From contig JADGDV010000002.1 of the NCBI GenBank assembly GCA_016744695.1, positions 178,707 to 242,706 on the forward strand: a stretch of DNA of 64,000 nucleotides, in the 5' to 3' direction. A model generated the notes under the pieces. The model was not told where the DNA came from and searched no databases. It saw only the letters and a program-made list of their open reading frames with translations. Source of the stretch: Hahellaceae bacterium (GTDB lineage: Bacteria > Pseudomonadota > Gammaproteobacteria > Pseudomonadales > Oleiphilaceae). Of the stretch, positions 18,302-27,979 are shown one piece after another. The translations under genes and the position numbers were made by a program. The stretch's first letter is position 1; every line of letters begins with the position of its first letter.

Positions 18302-19101
18302 GGCTTAGTCCTTCTCCAATTAGGCGCTCTTTTTTCTAAGAACGCACCTAGACCTTCTTGGCCTTCTTCTGAAACTCTTAGTTCTGCAATAAGTTTGCAG
18401 GTATAGTCGACTAATGACTCATGGCTTGTTGTTTCGGAAGTAATGTGGTGAATTAATTCTTTTGTTTTTGTAAGTGCTATAGGTCCATTGTTTAGAATGG
18501 AGTTGATGATGGTATTTACTTCATCATCTAATTTATCGTTTGTAGTTATTTCACTTATAAGACCAAGACTTAGCGCCTTATCTGCACTAAACACTTCACC
18601 CGTAATAAACAACCTTCTAGCCGCCCTTGCGCCTATTGCATCAATTACATAGGGGCTTATGGTTGCAGGGCTTAACCCTAGCTTTACTTCACTTAACGAA
18701 AGCTTGGTATCTTCACTTGCAATAACAATATCTGAGCAGGCAATAAGACCGATAGCTCCACCAAATGCGGCCCCATGAACCTTGGCTACAACGGGTTTAG
18801 CAAGGTAATTAATGGTCGACAACATCAGTGCTAATTGCTTTGCATCTTCAAAGTTTTCTTCATAGCTGGCTTGAGCCATTCCCTTCATCCAGTGTATATC
18901 TGCTCCCGCTGAAAAGTGCTTGCCGTTAGCTTGTAAAAGTATGACTCTAACAGTGGGAGATGATTCTGCTTGTTTAAACACGCTTATTAGCTTTTGGATA
19001 AGATGACTATCAAAAGCATTACGTAGTTCAGGCCTGTTTAATGTAATTTCAGCTACACCATTTGGCTTTTCTGTATAAATTAATGTGTCGTTGGTGGTCA
19101 T
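18298..19101 (-). CDS. liuC: Methylglutaconyl-CoA hydratase (enoyl-CoA hydratase family)
   Basis: A 267-residue crotonase-fold enzyme. The oxyanion-hole regions ANGKHFSAGADIHWM and VHGAAFGGAIGLIACSDIVIA are clear, and SEVKLGLSPATISPYV includes the catalytic glutamate region. In this operon it should hydrate 3-methylglutaconyl-CoA to HMG-CoA, between the carboxylase and the lyase. The last four bases overlap the liuD start. A general enoyl-CoA hydratase role cannot be excluded from sequence, but the position inside liu is decisive. Confidence 0.92.
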   Translation of the reverse strand: MTTNDTLIYTEKPNGVAEITLNRPELRNAFDSHLIQKLISVFKQAESSPTVRVILLQANGKHFSAGADIHWMKGMAQASYEENFEDAKQLALMLSTINYLAKPVVAKVHGAAFGGAIGLIACSDIVIASEDTKLSLSEVKLGLSPATISPYVIDAIGARAARRLFITGEVFSADKALSLGLISEITTNDKLDDEVNTIINSILNNGPIALTKTKELIHHITSETTSHESLVDYTCKLIAELRVSEEGQEGLGAFLEKRAPNWRRTKP

Positions 19102-19119
19102 AACTCTGTCCTAAAAAAC

Positions 19120-20724
19120 TTACATTCTAAATACGCCAAATTTGGTATCTTCAGGCTCTGCATTAAACGAAGCGGAAATGGCTAAGCCTAGTATTCGTCG
19201 TGTGTCAGTGGGGTTAATAATTCCGTCGTCCCAAAGCCTTGCACTGGCATAATAAGGGTGAGATTGTTTTTCAAACTGGTCAATAATAGGTTGTTTGAAG
19301 TCCGCTTCTTCTTGCTCAGTCCACTCGACGCCTTTACGATCAAAGTTATCTCTTTTAACTTGAGCCAATACACCTGCAGCCTGTTCACCACCCATTACAG
19401 AAATACGGGCATTTGGCCACATCCATAAAAATCGAGGGTTATAAGCTCGTCCGCACATGCCGTAATTTCCTGCTCCGAAGCTACCTCCGATAACCACGGT
19501 ATATTTAGGCACTTTTGCGCAGGCAACGGCTGCAACCATTTTAGCGCCGTGCTTCGCTATACCACCTTCTTCATACTTTTGACCAACCATAAAGCCAGTA
19601 ATGTTTTGTAGAAAAACAAGAGGGATATTTCTCTGACAACAGAGCTCAATAAAGTGAGCGCCTTTTTGAGCCGACTCAGAAAACAAAACCCCGTTGTTAG
19701 CAATGATGCCGACGGGGTAACCCATTATTTTTGAAAACCCACACACTAAAGTAGTGCCAAAGAGCTGTTTAAATTCAGCAAATTCAGACCCATCTACAAT
19801 ACGGGCAATGACTTCTCTTGCGTCATAAGGTGTTTTTAGATCTATCGGTACTACACCTGCGAGCTCTTCAATTGGGTAGAGTGGGGCAACGGGCTGCTCA
19901 AGCTGAACGGTTTGCTTTTTGTGGTTTAGGTTTCTAATGCATTGTCGGGCTATATGTAGGGCATGCTCATCACTGTTTGCATAATGATCAGCAACCCCTG
20001 ATTTTTTACAATGTACATCTGCCCCGCCTAACTCTTCTGCACTGACTTCTTCACCGGTTGCCGCCTTAACTAGAGGGGGGCCTGCTAAAAATATGGTGCT
20101 TTGTTCTTTTACCATTATGCTTTCATCCGCCATGGCAGGAACATAAGCACCACCTGCTGTGCATAGCCCCATAACAACAGCTATTTGGGGAATGCCTTTG
20201 GCTGACATATTGGCTTGTCTAAAGAATATATGCCCAAAATGTTCCGCGTCAGGGAACACTTCGTCTTGCTGAGGTAGATTAGCTCCACCTGAGTCTACAA
20301 GGTAAATACAAGGTAACCCGTTTTCTTCTGCTATTGTTTGGGCTCTAATATGTTTTTTAACCGATAAAGGGAAGTAAGTGCCCCCCTTTACAGTAGAATC
20401 GTTGGCAAGAATCATACATTCCACACCTTCAACTCGACCTATACCTGCAATAACACCTGCCGCTGGTACATTGTCATCATAAACTTCATGAGCCGCTAGT
20501 TGGGCTATTTCAAGAAAAGGGGTGCCGGGGTCTAGTAACTTCTGAACACGTTCTCTTGGTGGCAACTTACCTTTAGATAAATGCCTCTGAAGCGCTGCTT
20601 CTCCACCGCCTTTTTTTATTTCATTAACCACGTTGTTAAGGTCCGCTACTAGGGTGTTCATTACCTCTTTGCGTTGTTTGAATTGTTCAGAGTGCGTGTT
20701 TACTTTACTTTTTATGACTGCCAT
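19120..20724 (-). CDS. liuB: Methylcrotonyl-CoA carboxylase carboxyltransferase beta subunit
   Basis: A 534-residue acyl-CoA carboxyltransferase. Conserved blocks include [58 protein letters not shown] and [17 protein letters not shown], all typical of the MccB family. It transfers carboxyl from biotin on LiuD to 3-methylcrotonyl-CoA. I choose the ATG at 20724, one base after the liuA stop and with GAAGG just upstream; an in-frame start 33 bases earlier lies inside liuA and is unlikely. Length then matches known LiuB. Confidence 0.95.
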   Translation of the reverse strand: MAVIKSKVNTHSEQFKQRKEVMNTLVADLNNVVNEIKKGGGEAALQRHLSKGKLPPRERVQKLLDPGTPFLEIAQLAAHEVYDDNVPAAGVIAGIGRVEGVECMILANDSTVKGGTYFPLSVKKHIRAQTIAEENGLPCIYLVDSGGANLPQQDEVFPDAEHFGHIFFRQANMSAKGIPQIAVVMGLCTAGGAYVPAMADESIMVKEQSTIFLAGPPLVKAATGEEVSAEELGGADVHCKKSGVADHYANSDEHALHIARQCIRNLNHKKQTVQLEQPVAPLYPIEELAGVVPIDLKTPYDAREVIARIVDGSEFAEFKQLFGTTLVCGFSKIMGYPVGIIANNGVLFSESAQKGAHFIELCCQRNIPLVFLQNITGFMVGQKYEEGGIAKHGAKMVAAVACAKVPKYTVVIGGSFGAGNYGMCGRAYNPRFLWMWPNARISVMGGEQAAGVLAQVKRDNFDRKGVEWTEQEEADFKQPIIDQFEKQSHPYYASARLWDDGIINPTDTRRILGLAISASFNAEPEDTKFGVFRM

Positions 20725-20725
20725 A

Positions 20726-21895
20726 TTAATTGCCTTCAACAAAGAGTTCACGACCAATGAGCATTCTTCTTATTTCAGAAGTGCCCGCGCCTATCTCATA
20801 AAGTTTTGCATCTCGAAGTAGGCGACCTGCGGAGTAGTCATTGATGTACCCATTACCACCCAAAATTTGAATAGTATCAAGCGCACTTTTTGTTGCGGCT
20901 TCAGCACAGTACAAAATCACACCTGCTGCATCTTTACGAGTGGTTTCGCCTCTATCGCATGCATTTGCAACCGCATATAAATACGCTCTACAGGCATTTA
21001 GGCTGGTATACATGTCAGCGACTTTTCCCTGTATAAGCTGGAACTCACCAATAGATTTGTTGAATTGCTTTCGCTCATGAATATAGGGAACAACAATATC
21101 CATACATGCCTGCATGATGCCAACAGGGCCGGCGGCAAGCACAACACGTTCATAATCAAGACCACTCATTAAAACTTTTACGCCGTTGTTTTCCCCACCC
21201 AATATATTCTCTTCGGGTACTTCGCAATCTTGAAATATGAGTTCACAGGTATTTGAACCACGCATGCCTAATTTGTCTAATTTGTCAGCTCGGGAGAAGC
21301 CTGGGAAATCTCTTTCTACTATAAACGCGGTAATGCCATGGGGGCCTTTTTCCATATCTGTTTTGGCGTATATCACATAGGTATTGGCATCAGGACCATT
21401 GGTGATCCACATTTTGGTGCCATTAAGAATGTACTTGTTGCCCTTTTTTTCAGCTTTTAATCGCATACTTACAACATCACTACCTGCATTGGCTTCACTC
21501 ATAGCCAATGCGCCAATATGCTCACCTGATATTAGTTTCGGGAGATATTGCTCTCGTTGTTGTTGCGTACCATTGCGTGAAATTTGATTAACACAAAGAT
21601 TAGAGTGAGCGCCGTAACTCAAGCCAACAGACGCAGAAGCTCTACTAATTTCTTCCATGGCTATGGCATGAGCCAAGTAACCCATGTTCGCACCACCTAA
21701 AGACTCGTCTACTGTAATGCCGAGAACACCTAGATCTCCAAACTGTTTCCATAAGTGATTGGGGAATTCGTTTTCCTTGTCAGTTTTATCGGCTAGAGGC
21801 GCTATTTCTTTGTCAGCAAATTGTTTTACCTGGTTTCTTAGCATGTTAACTGTTTCGCCAAGTCCAAAATTAAGTGTGGTGTATTGATTTGACAT
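20726..21895 (-). CDS. liuA: Isovaleryl-CoA dehydrogenase
   Basis: A 389-residue FAD-dependent acyl-CoA dehydrogenase oxidising isovaleryl-CoA to 3-methylcrotonyl-CoA. The N-terminal helical domain, the [15 protein letters not shown] flavin motif, the [18 protein letters not shown] segment and the C-terminal [32 protein letters not shown] block (partly quoted) are standard. The active-site glutamate expected in this family lies in [16 protein letters not shown]. Electrons go to ETF, encoded about 8 kb away. It is the first enzyme gene after liuR, 15 bases downstream. Confidence 0.95.
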   Translation of the reverse strand: MSNQYTTLNFGLGETVNMLRNQVKQFADKEIAPLADKTDKENEFPNHLWKQFGDLGVLGITVDESLGGANMGYLAHAIAMEEISRASASVGLSYGAHSNLCVNQISRNGTQQQREQYLPKLISGEHIGALAMSEANAGSDVVSMRLKAEKKGNKYILNGTKMWITNGPDANTYVIYAKTDMEKGPHGITAFIVERDFPGFSRADKLDKLGMRGSNTCELIFQDCEVPEENILGGENNGVKVLMSGLDYERVVLAAGPVGIMQACMDIVVPYIHERKQFNKSIGEFQLIQGKVADMYTSLNACRAYLYAVANACDRGETTRKDAAGVILYCAEAATKSALDTIQILGGNGYINDYSAGRLLRDAKLYEIGAGTSEIRRMLIGRELFVEGN

Positions 21896-21910
21896 CGTAA
21901 TTTCCTCTTA

Positions 21911-22282
21911 TTATTTTTTTGATGCTTCACGACAGCGCTGTTCAGCTTGGTTAAGCTCTAGCTGCATTGCCTGAATATCTTTTAATTGTTCGTTCAGCGC
22001 ATCACGCCGTTCTTGTATTTTTGTTAATAGTGTTTGTAATTGTCGAGTATTGCCGCTTTGAGGGTCATAAAGCTCTATAAGTTCTTTTGATTCAGCGAGG
22101 CTAAAACCAAGACGTTTTCCTCTTAAAATGAGCTTAAGACTTACACGATCATGGTCTGCATAGATGCGGGTTTGCCCATTTCTTTGAGGGCAGAGTAACC
22201 CTTCAGCTTCATAAAACCGGATTGTACGCGTGGTAATTGCGAATTCTTTTGCAAGATCGCTAATTGAGTATGTTTTATTCAT
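21911..22282 (-). CDS. liuR: MerR-family regulator of the liu operon
   Basis: A 123-residue MerR-type regulator. The N-terminal winged helix-turn-helix is YSISDLAKEFAITTRTIRFYEAEGLL. A dimerising coiled coil around residues 80-118 (LQTLLTKIQERRDALNEQL) follows. It has no metal-binding cysteine pair at the C-terminus, as expected for the LiuR subgroup. It heads the liu operon and sits just downstream of a palindrome inside a 19-base promoter spacer, so autoregulation together with liuA-B-C-D, mvaB and aacS is likely. The inducer is thought to be a pathway intermediate in relatives. Confidence 0.92.
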   Translation of the reverse strand: MNKTYSISDLAKEFAITTRTIRFYEAEGLLCPQRNGQTRIYADHDRVSLKLILRGKRLGFSLAESKELIELYDPQSGNTRQLQTLLTKIQERRDALNEQLKDIQAMQLELNQAEQRCREASKK

Positions 22283-22286
22283 GAGT

Positions 22287-22317
22287 AAATAATGACTGAC
22301 GTTTACGTTAACGTCAA
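22287..22317 (-). promoter_or_regulatory. LiuR-type promoter/operator
   Basis: On the minus strand a -35 TTGACG (22317-22312) and a weak -10 TTATTT (22292-22287) are separated by 19 bases, the stretched spacer typical of MerR-controlled promoters. The spacer overlaps an inverted repeat TGACGTT-N6-AACGTCA (22297-22316). With this -10, transcription would start at or next to the liuR ATG, implying a very short or absent leader. Confidence 0.7.
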
Positions 22318-22358
22318 CTTAATATATATAATGTTCCAAAATCTAATAGACTTTGTAG

Positions 22359-22385
22359 CCGTGATGTAGCGAAGCGGAATCAAGG
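22359..22385. repeat. Short palindromic dispersed-repeat-like element
   Basis: CCGTGAT, then a GTAGCGAAGCGG core, then ATCAAGG form an imperfect hairpin. The TAGCGAAGCGGAATC core resembles short dispersed palindromes seen in many gammaproteobacterial genomes. Only one copy is in this window, so the repeat status is inferred. It lies between liuR and the LapG-like gene. Confidence 0.4.
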
Positions 22386-22436
22386 GAGTTGTTACGAAGA
22401 AATTTAAGTCTTAGAGAGGTATTTCATAGATTGCAT

Positions 22437-23099
22437 TTACTTTAGCCCATCTAGTAAGCGGCTGTTTAAATCAACCCATCGGGTAAGTTTATCTGATCTA
22501 CCAATCTTCTTACCTTGGCCTCTCTGTTTAGACAACCAAAGCCCATCGCCATTAAAGCTATAAACAGGCACAAGGTCTGGGCGTTTAGACGCAGGGCGGA
22601 TATCACCGACAAGATTATCTAAAATTAAGGGCTCAGCTTCTGGCGTTTCATAGTAGGCCAGTATCATATGGGCTTGGTTAAGTCTTATGGCTTTAACGTA
22701 GGTAATTCTAAGTTTTTCAACTGATACTCCCATTGTTTTAAGTGTGAAATATTTAGCAATTGAGTAATCTTCACAATCCCCGCCATTAGTGGCTAGCATT
22801 TCAACAGGCGTTGCCCAATAATCTTCTTTGCCCCAATGCTGCCAATCTGATTTAAAATGGGTTTGATTAAAAAATTGATTAACTTTATTTAGTTTTTCTA
22901 CTGTAGAAAGGTTCGAGGGGGTGTTGGCGATATCTTGCCATATTACTAGGCGCTCTTTGGCAAGGCGCCCGTATTTTTCTTCTACTAAATTGAGTAATTT
23001 ATCACCCAGCTCAAAGGCATATACCATAGAAATACCCAAGGCAAATATGAGTAACATAAGTTGTTTGGGTGCATTATTTGCTTTGTTAGTAAAATTCAT
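22437..23099 (-). CDS. Transglutaminase-like cysteine peptidase (LapG-like)
   Basis: A 220-residue protein of the bacterial transglutaminase-like cysteine proteinase family. An N-terminal hydrophobic segment (PKQLMLLIFALGISMVYAFE) should export it to the periplasm. The catalytic triad is visible as Cys in GGDCEDYSIAKYF, His in QAHMILAYY and Asp in PLILDNLVGDIRP. LapG of pseudomonads cleaves a giant surface adhesin when the c-di-GMP receptor LapD releases it. No lapD or adhesin gene is in the window. I take the ATG at 23099; an upstream TTG at 23120 is less likely. It lies 25 bases after gspC and is probably cotranscribed with it. Confidence 0.85.
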   Translation of the reverse strand: MNFTNKANNAPKQLMLLIFALGISMVYAFELGDKLLNLVEEKYGRLAKERLVIWQDIANTPSNLSTVEKLNKVNQFFNQTHFKSDWQHWGKEDYWATPVEMLATNGGDCEDYSIAKYFTLKTMGVSVEKLRITYVKAIRLNQAHMILAYYETPEAEPLILDNLVGDIRPASKRPDLVPVYSFNGDGLWLSKQRGQGKKIGRSDKLTRWVDLNSRLLDGLK

Positions 23100-23124
23100 C
23101 AGTGTGTTCAAACCCAGCAAATGT

Positions 23125-23850
23125 TTATTGTGGTTGCTTCATTTTTTCTCTTAGTTGCTGTAATCGCTTTTTTATCTCCTCTTTCCTCTGATCACTTAAG
23201 GCGTCCAAGTTGGAGGCTGGTCTTGAAAAATTTTGTGGAATATGAGCTTGTGGAATAGCGGTTGATATTGTGGGTGCTGGTGTTACCTGTGCGGATTGGT
23301 TAAGTGCTTGTGGTGATGAATTGCTTTGTAGGCCTGTTGATTCTGCACTACTGACGATGCCTATATTTTTTGCATCTGGAAAATAAAGGTTTTCTAAGCG
23401 GCCATTTCTTTCAATAACAATACGATTTGCATAAACGCTTTTCAATTTCGCCTTACCGGGCAAAGAGTCTTTAATTGAGTATTTTAATGTCTCTTTGTTC
23501 GGGCCTTCAATTAACGCACTCGCATTACTGCTATTTTCGCCTGTTGCAGATACCCCGCGTAAAATAAGTCTTAGGTTTGTTTTAGGTAGGTTTTCAGTCT
23601 TTACCACTGCCTTTTCTGCGTTGGCACTACGACTGCTGCCAAATAGTTGGTAGTTTTTTATGTTTTGGGTAGATGACCTTGCTTTGACCTGACGCATAGG
23701 CTCTTTTGCCTGATTAACTGATGCTTCAGTAGTAGGTGTAAAAATAGAGTAGGCCTGAAATGAGAGTGTTGCGATCATAACAGGTACTAAAACAAGCAGT
23801 GTGATGTTTGGTAGTTTTTGTTGTAGTGTATTTATATTCACAGAATACAA
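23125..23850 (-). CDS. gspC: Type II secretion protein GspC
   Basis: A 241-residue bitopic inner-membrane component linking the secretion platform to the outer-membrane secretin. One transmembrane helix near residues 17-37 (ITLLVLVPVMIATLSFQAYS). The homology region follows: NYQLFGSS, then LPKTNLRLILRGVSATG, ASALIEGP and the KYSIKDSLPGKAKLKSVYANRIVIERNGR core (partly quoted). There is no PDZ domain; the C-terminus is a Gln/Pro-rich linker ending in a short charged helix. It runs opposite to gspE-M, separated by 316 bases, and no secretin gene (gspD) accompanies it. Confidence 0.88.
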   Translation of the reverse strand: MYSVNINTLQQKLPNITLLVLVPVMIATLSFQAYSIFTPTTEASVNQAKEPMRQVKARSSTQNIKNYQLFGSSRSANAEKAVVKTENLPKTNLRLILRGVSATGENSSNASALIEGPNKETLKYSIKDSLPGKAKLKSVYANRIVIERNGRLENLYFPDAKNIGIVSSAESTGLQSNSSPQALNQSAQVTPAPTISTAIPQAHIPQNFSRPASNLDALSDQRKEEIKKRLQQLREKMKQPQ

Positions 23851-24166
23851 AGGCCTTTTTGTAGTATAAAAGTAATAAGTGAATTAGAGCATCGCTTCAC
23901 ATATTTGATAATTATAGTCTCGATTATTAAACAGAGCTTCCTTAATTAACATATTGTTAATAAAATAAATTTTGTGTTAATTAAAATTTAAAGACAGAAT
24001 ATGTTTATCAGTGTATCTGTTTTATACTTTGTAAATATTTTTTTCAATAAGAACAGCACTCCATTTATCAGAGTGTATTATAATAAAAATAAATTATGCT
24101 TAATCAATTTGTACTTATTTATCATTCAAATCTACATGGCCAAGCCATCCAAACAAGGAGCTCGTT
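23851..24166. other. Divergent gspC/gspE intergenic region
   Basis: A very AT-rich 316-base region with the promoters for gspC and for gspE-M expected inside. AAGGAG at 24155-24160 is the gspE ribosome binding site. An open frame from 24001 crosses into gspE in another frame and looks random. No palindrome or RNA gene stands out. Confidence 0.4.
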
Positions 24167-25684
24167 TTGACCTTGGAATCAAGCTTAGATTTAATCCAAG
24201 AACAATCAGATACAACAACGGCCAGGTTACCTTTCGGATTTGCTAAGAAGCATTCTGTGGTCATTGCTAAAGACCACTCTGGTGAGCTTTGTTTGTTACA
24301 TGCAGAAGCAATAAGTAACCGTACCTTTTGTGAACTAAATCGTTTTACACAAGGCCAGCTTCGTTTTGAACAGGTATCTCCTGATTTTTTTGAAGAATCC
24401 CTATCACTTTCTTACCAAAATAATTCTGAAGAAGCCATGCAAATGGTTGAAGGCTTAGGTGATGATATGGATCTGGCGAGTCTTGCTGACTCAGTGCCAG
24501 AGACTGAAGACCTTTTAGAGCAAGAAGACGACGCACCTATTATCCGCTTAATCAATGCCATACTCACTGAGGCAGTTAAAACTAATGCATCTGATATTCA
24601 TATTGAAACCTTTGAAAAACAATTAGTTGTTCGGTTTCGAGTTGATGGTGTATTACGTGAAATTGTTCAGCCTAAAAGAGCTTTAGCTCCGCTGTTAACA
24701 AGCCGTATTAAAGTCATGTCAAAGCTTGATATCGCAGAGAAAAGAATACCTCAGGATGGGCGTATATCATTAAGAGTGGGCGGTAGAGAAGTTGATATAA
24801 GGGTATCTACAATGCCTTCTGCTAATGGAGAACGTATTGTTTTACGACTTCTCGACAAGCAGGCTGGTCGACTTAAACTTGAGTCGTTGGGCATGTCTGA
24901 AAGAGATCTTAAAATCCTACGAGGTTTGGTTGCTCGCCCTCATGGAATCATTTTAGTGACTGGGCCTACAGGTTCAGGTAAAACCACAACACTTTATGCC
25001 GGCCTGTCAGAAATAAATGACAAGAGTAGAAATATACTCACGGTAGAAGACCCTATTGAGTACAACTTACCAGGCATTGGTCAGACACAAGTTAACACCA
25101 AGGTTGATATGACTTTTTCAAGGGGATTACGCGCTATTCTTCGTCAAGACCCTGATGTAGTTATGATTGGTGAAGTACGTGATGTTGAAACGGCAGAAAT
25201 CGCCGTTCAAGCCAGTTTGACTGGGCACTTGGTATTATCAACACTACATACAAATAGTGCTGTAGGTTCCATTTCTCGCCTCATTGATATGGGCGTTGAA
25301 CCCTTTTTAATATCTTCAAGTATGGTGGGTATTATTGCTCAACGATTAGTTCGAGTACTTTGCCCAAGCTGTAGAGAACCTTACAAGCCAGATAAAGAAG
25401 CGTGTGAGTTTTTACGCCAAAGTGCCATAAATCCGCCCACTGTTTATCGTGCAAAAGGCTGCTCTGAGTGCAACCACTTAGGCTATAGAGGGCGAATGGG
25501 TATTTATGAAGTGGTAGATATAGATGAAAAACTCCGCGGTCTTATTCATGAAAAGGCCAGTGAATTTGAAATGGAGTCATACGCACGTCAATGTGGTCCG
25601 AGCATTCATTCAGATGGTGTGGCTAAAGTACTGGCTGGTGTTACATCTGTAGAAGAAGTATTACGTGTTACTCACAGGGATTAA
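24167..25684 (+). CDS. gspE: Type II secretion ATPase GspE
   Basis: A 505-residue cytoplasmic hexameric ATPase that powers pseudopilus assembly. Motifs in order: an N1E-type N-terminal domain, the NASDIHIE start of the ATPase region, Walker [11 protein letters not shown] near residue 266, the Asp box DPIEYN, Walker [15 protein letters not shown], the His box [11 protein letters not shown], and a four-cysteine zinc module (CPSC and CSEC). The start is a TTG at 24167 with a strong AAGGAG six bases upstream; no ATG is as well placed. The stop is followed four bases later by gspF. Length is normal. Confidence 0.95.
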   Translation: MTLESSLDLIQEQSDTTTARLPFGFAKKHSVVIAKDHSGELCLLHAEAISNRTFCELNRFTQGQLRFEQVSPDFFEESLSLSYQNNSEEAMQMVEGLGDDMDLASLADSVPETEDLLEQEDDAPIIRLINAILTEAVKTNASDIHIETFEKQLVVRFRVDGVLREIVQPKRALAPLLTSRIKVMSKLDIAEKRIPQDGRISLRVGGREVDIRVSTMPSANGERIVLRLLDKQAGRLKLESLGMSERDLKILRGLVARPHGIILVTGPTGSGKTTTLYAGLSEINDKSRNILTVEDPIEYNLPGIGQTQVNTKVDMTFSRGLRAILRQDPDVVMIGEVRDVETAEIAVQASLTGHLVLSTLHTNSAVGSISRLIDMGVEPFLISSSMVGIIAQRLVRVLCPSCREPYKPDKEACEFLRQSAINPPTVYRAKGCSECNHLGYRGRMGIYEVVDIDEKLRGLIHEKASEFEMESYARQCGPSIHSDGVAKVLAGVTSVEEVLRVTHRD

Positions 25685-25687
25685 TTA

Positions 25688-26905
25688 ATGGCTGCATTTG
25701 ATTACAAGGCACTCGATGAAAAAGGCCGCCAGAAAAAAGGGGTTATCGAAGCCGATAGCTCTCGACAGGTGCGTCAACAATTACGAGAAAACGGCCTTAC
25801 TCCACTTTCTGTAGATGCCACCATTGAAAAAAAGAAAGAGGGTGAGAGTTCTTTTCCTGTGCGTGGCAAAAGCCTAAGTGTTAAAGATTTAGCTATGATC
25901 ACTCGTCAGGTTGCCACTTTAATTCAGGCGAGTATACCCATAGAAGAAACACTGTCAGCGGTGTCTGCTCAGAGCGATAAGCCTCATATAAAAAGCATGA
26001 TGCTGGCAATACGCGGTAAAGTGCTTGAAGGCTATACTTTGGCAGATAGCATGGCTGAGTTTCCAAATGCTTTTCCTAAACTGTATCGCTCAACAGTTGC
26101 AGCAGGTGAGCATGCGGGTCATATGGATTTAGTACTTAATCGTTTAGCAGATTATACTGAGTCACGTCAGCAGGCGAGACAAAAAATTCAGTTAGCCGCA
26201 ATTTATCCCATCATACTTTCTGTTGTAGCCGTTTCTATTGTTATTTTTCTTCTGACTTATGTTGTGCCTGATATTATTGAAGTGTTTGTTAATAATGGTC
26301 AGGAGTTACCTGCGTTAACACGATCACTTTTGGTTGTAAGTAGTTTTCTCAGTAACTGGGGCTTATATATTTTTATTGCCTTAGTGATCGGCATTATCTG
26401 TTTTCAGTATTCTCTAAAAAAGGATGCGTTTAGATTTGCTGTTCATAAAAAAATATTATCGACCCCCTTCATTTCAAAGCTATCTAAAGGAATGAATACC
26501 GCTCGTTTTGCCAGTACACTCAGCATACTTAACAGCAGTGGGGTGCCCCTTGTTGATGCCATTCGAATTTCAGGTGAAGTACTATCAAATGATTGCCTGA
26601 AGCGATCTATTATGGATGCGGCAGTGATGGTTAGTGAGGGGTCAAGCTTAACTAACTCTCTTGAAAAAACGGGCTATTTTCCACCAATGATGCTCCACAT
26701 GATAGCCAGTGGAGAGTCGAGTGGTGAGTTAGATCAAATGCTAGAGCGCACAGCCAAAAATCAAGAGAATGATCTTGAAGGTTTAATCTCGGCTATTGTT
26801 GGTTTATTTGAACCTTTAATGCTGCTGGTTATGGGGGTTGTGGTACTAATCATTGTATTGGCCATTATGCTACCAATATTAAGTATGAGTAATATAGTCA
26901 GTTAA
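25688..26905 (+). CDS. gspF: Type II secretion inner-membrane protein GspF
   Basis: A 405-residue polytopic platform protein. It begins with the typical AAFDYKALDEKGRQKKGVIEAD segment (partly quoted) and contains two copies of the T2SSF fold. The first is near residue 75 (LAMITRQVATLIQASIPIEE), the second near residue 278 (FASTLSILNSSGVPLVDAI). Three transmembrane segments lie near residues 173-193, 222-242 and 378-398. The repeat-specific VAAGEHAGHMDLVL and IASGESSGELDQML motifs match. It recruits GspE and builds the pseudopilus base. It lies between gspE and gspG in standard order. Confidence 0.95.
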   Translation: MAAFDYKALDEKGRQKKGVIEADSSRQVRQQLRENGLTPLSVDATIEKKKEGESSFPVRGKSLSVKDLAMITRQVATLIQASIPIEETLSAVSAQSDKPHIKSMMLAIRGKVLEGYTLADSMAEFPNAFPKLYRSTVAAGEHAGHMDLVLNRLADYTESRQQARQKIQLAAIYPIILSVVAVSIVIFLLTYVVPDIIEVFVNNGQELPALTRSLLVVSSFLSNWGLYIFIALVIGIICFQYSLKKDAFRFAVHKKILSTPFISKLSKGMNTARFASTLSILNSSGVPLVDAIRISGEVLSNDCLKRSIMDAAVMVSEGSSLTNSLEKTGYFPPMMLHMIASGESSGELDQMLERTAKNQENDLEGLISAIVGLFEPLMLLVMGVVVLIIVLAIMLPILSMSNIVS

Positions 26906-26979
26906 AAATAATATAATAAATCTTTATAAATTAGAAACTTAATGACGAAAGTTAATTTAATTAGTTAGGAATATTTAAG

Positions 26980-27438
26980 ATGAAATTTTTTAAACAGAAT
27001 AGAAGTAAAGCGCACCAAAGCGGCTTTACCCTGATAGAAATCATGGTTGTAATGGTTATATTAGGGCTTTTAGTAGCCGTTGTTGCACCTAATATATTAG
27101 GCCGTGGTGAGCAAGCAAGGGTAACCGTTGCAGAAACACAAATTCGTGAAGTTTCAAATGCACTTGATCTATACAAACTTGATAATTTTAGTTATCCAGG
27201 TAGTGAGCAAGGTTTAGAGGCACTCGTTACAAAACCCGGTGGATTCCCAGAACCTAAAAACTGGAACAAAGATGGATACATGAAAACAGTTCCTGTTGAT
27301 CCTTGGGGCAATCCTTACCAGTATATTAGCCCGGGCGTAAACGGTCCGTTTGATCTTTATTCTCTAGGGTCCGACGGTAAAGAAGGCGGCGAAGAAGACG
27401 CAGGTGCCGATATCGGTAACTGGGATACAAAAGAATAA
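26980..27438 (+). CDS. gspG: Major pseudopilin GspG
   Basis: A 152-residue major pseudopilin. A short basic leader ends in the prepilin peptidase site SG|FTLIEIMVVMVILGLLVA, with the conserved glutamate at position +5. The C-terminal domain has the family's YKLDNFSYPGSEQGLEALV, NPYQYISPG and FDLYSLGSDG motifs, the last forming the calcium site. It polymerises into the pseudopilus that pushes substrates through the secretin. The gene has an AGGAA site before the ATG and starts 74 bases after gspF. Confidence 0.96.
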   Translation: MKFFKQNRSKAHQSGFTLIEIMVVMVILGLLVAVVAPNILGRGEQARVTVAETQIREVSNALDLYKLDNFSYPGSEQGLEALVTKPGGFPEPKNWNKDGYMKTVPVDPWGNPYQYISPGVNGPFDLYSLGSDGKEGGEEDAGADIGNWDTKE

Positions 27439-27444
27439 TATCTC

Positions 27445-27978
27445 ATGAAAGGTCATTACGAGAAAGGTTTCACACTCATCGAAATACTAGTAGTCATGGT
27501 GCTACTTGGTCTTCTTTCTGGTGTGGCCATTTTCACACTCGGCAGTGGAAAGCTTCAACGAGAACTTGAAGTAGAAGCACAACGTTTGCATACCCTGCTT
27601 AGAATGGCTTCTGAAGAAGCCATTTTGTCTAATAGTGAAATCGGTTTTTCTATTGATGATGATCACTATGAGTTTCTTGAATATGACGATGAAAAACAGA
27701 CATGGTCAAGCTCTAGTGTCAGCGTACTAAAAATGCGTGACTTACCTGAATGGCTTGCACCTATATTTGAGAGAGAGGGCCAGACTAAAATTCTAGGCAA
27801 AGATAGCTCTGATACCAAAGACAGTAAAAAACCCGATATGATGTTGCTTTCAAGTGGGGAAGTAACACCGTTTACTATTACACTGCAGGTACAGAATAAG
27901 AATGAAGGAGGGTTTATTATTTCTTCAGATGGCCTTGAAGAAATCAAACTTGTAATTCCCGGTAAAGAAGAGGAGTAA
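27445..27978 (+). CDS. gspH: Minor pseudopilin GspH
   Basis: A 177-residue minor pseudopilin with a type IV prepilin leader, EKG|FTLIEILVVMVLLGLLSG, followed by a beta-rich domain of the GspH/FimT type (LHTLLRMASEEAILSNSEIGF). It sits six bases after gspG and one base before gspI. Minor pseudopilins form the tip of the pseudopilus. The C-terminal half is poorly conserved and acidic, as is usual. Confidence 0.88.
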   Translation: MKGHYEKGFTLIEILVVMVLLGLLSGVAIFTLGSGKLQRELEVEAQRLHTLLRMASEEAILSNSEIGFSIDDDHYEFLEYDDEKQTWSSSSVSVLKMRDLPEWLAPIFEREGQTKILGKDSSDTKDSKKPDMMLLSSGEVTPFTITLQVQNKNEGGFIISSDGLEEIKLVIPGKEEE

Positions 27979-27979
27979 C

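Noticed and set aside
24001..24246. 81-codon open frame before and into gspE
   Set aside because: It overlaps gspE in another frame, its product is very hydrophobic and AT-driven at first and basic later, and it has no ribosome site. The strong AAGGAG fits the gspE TTG instead.
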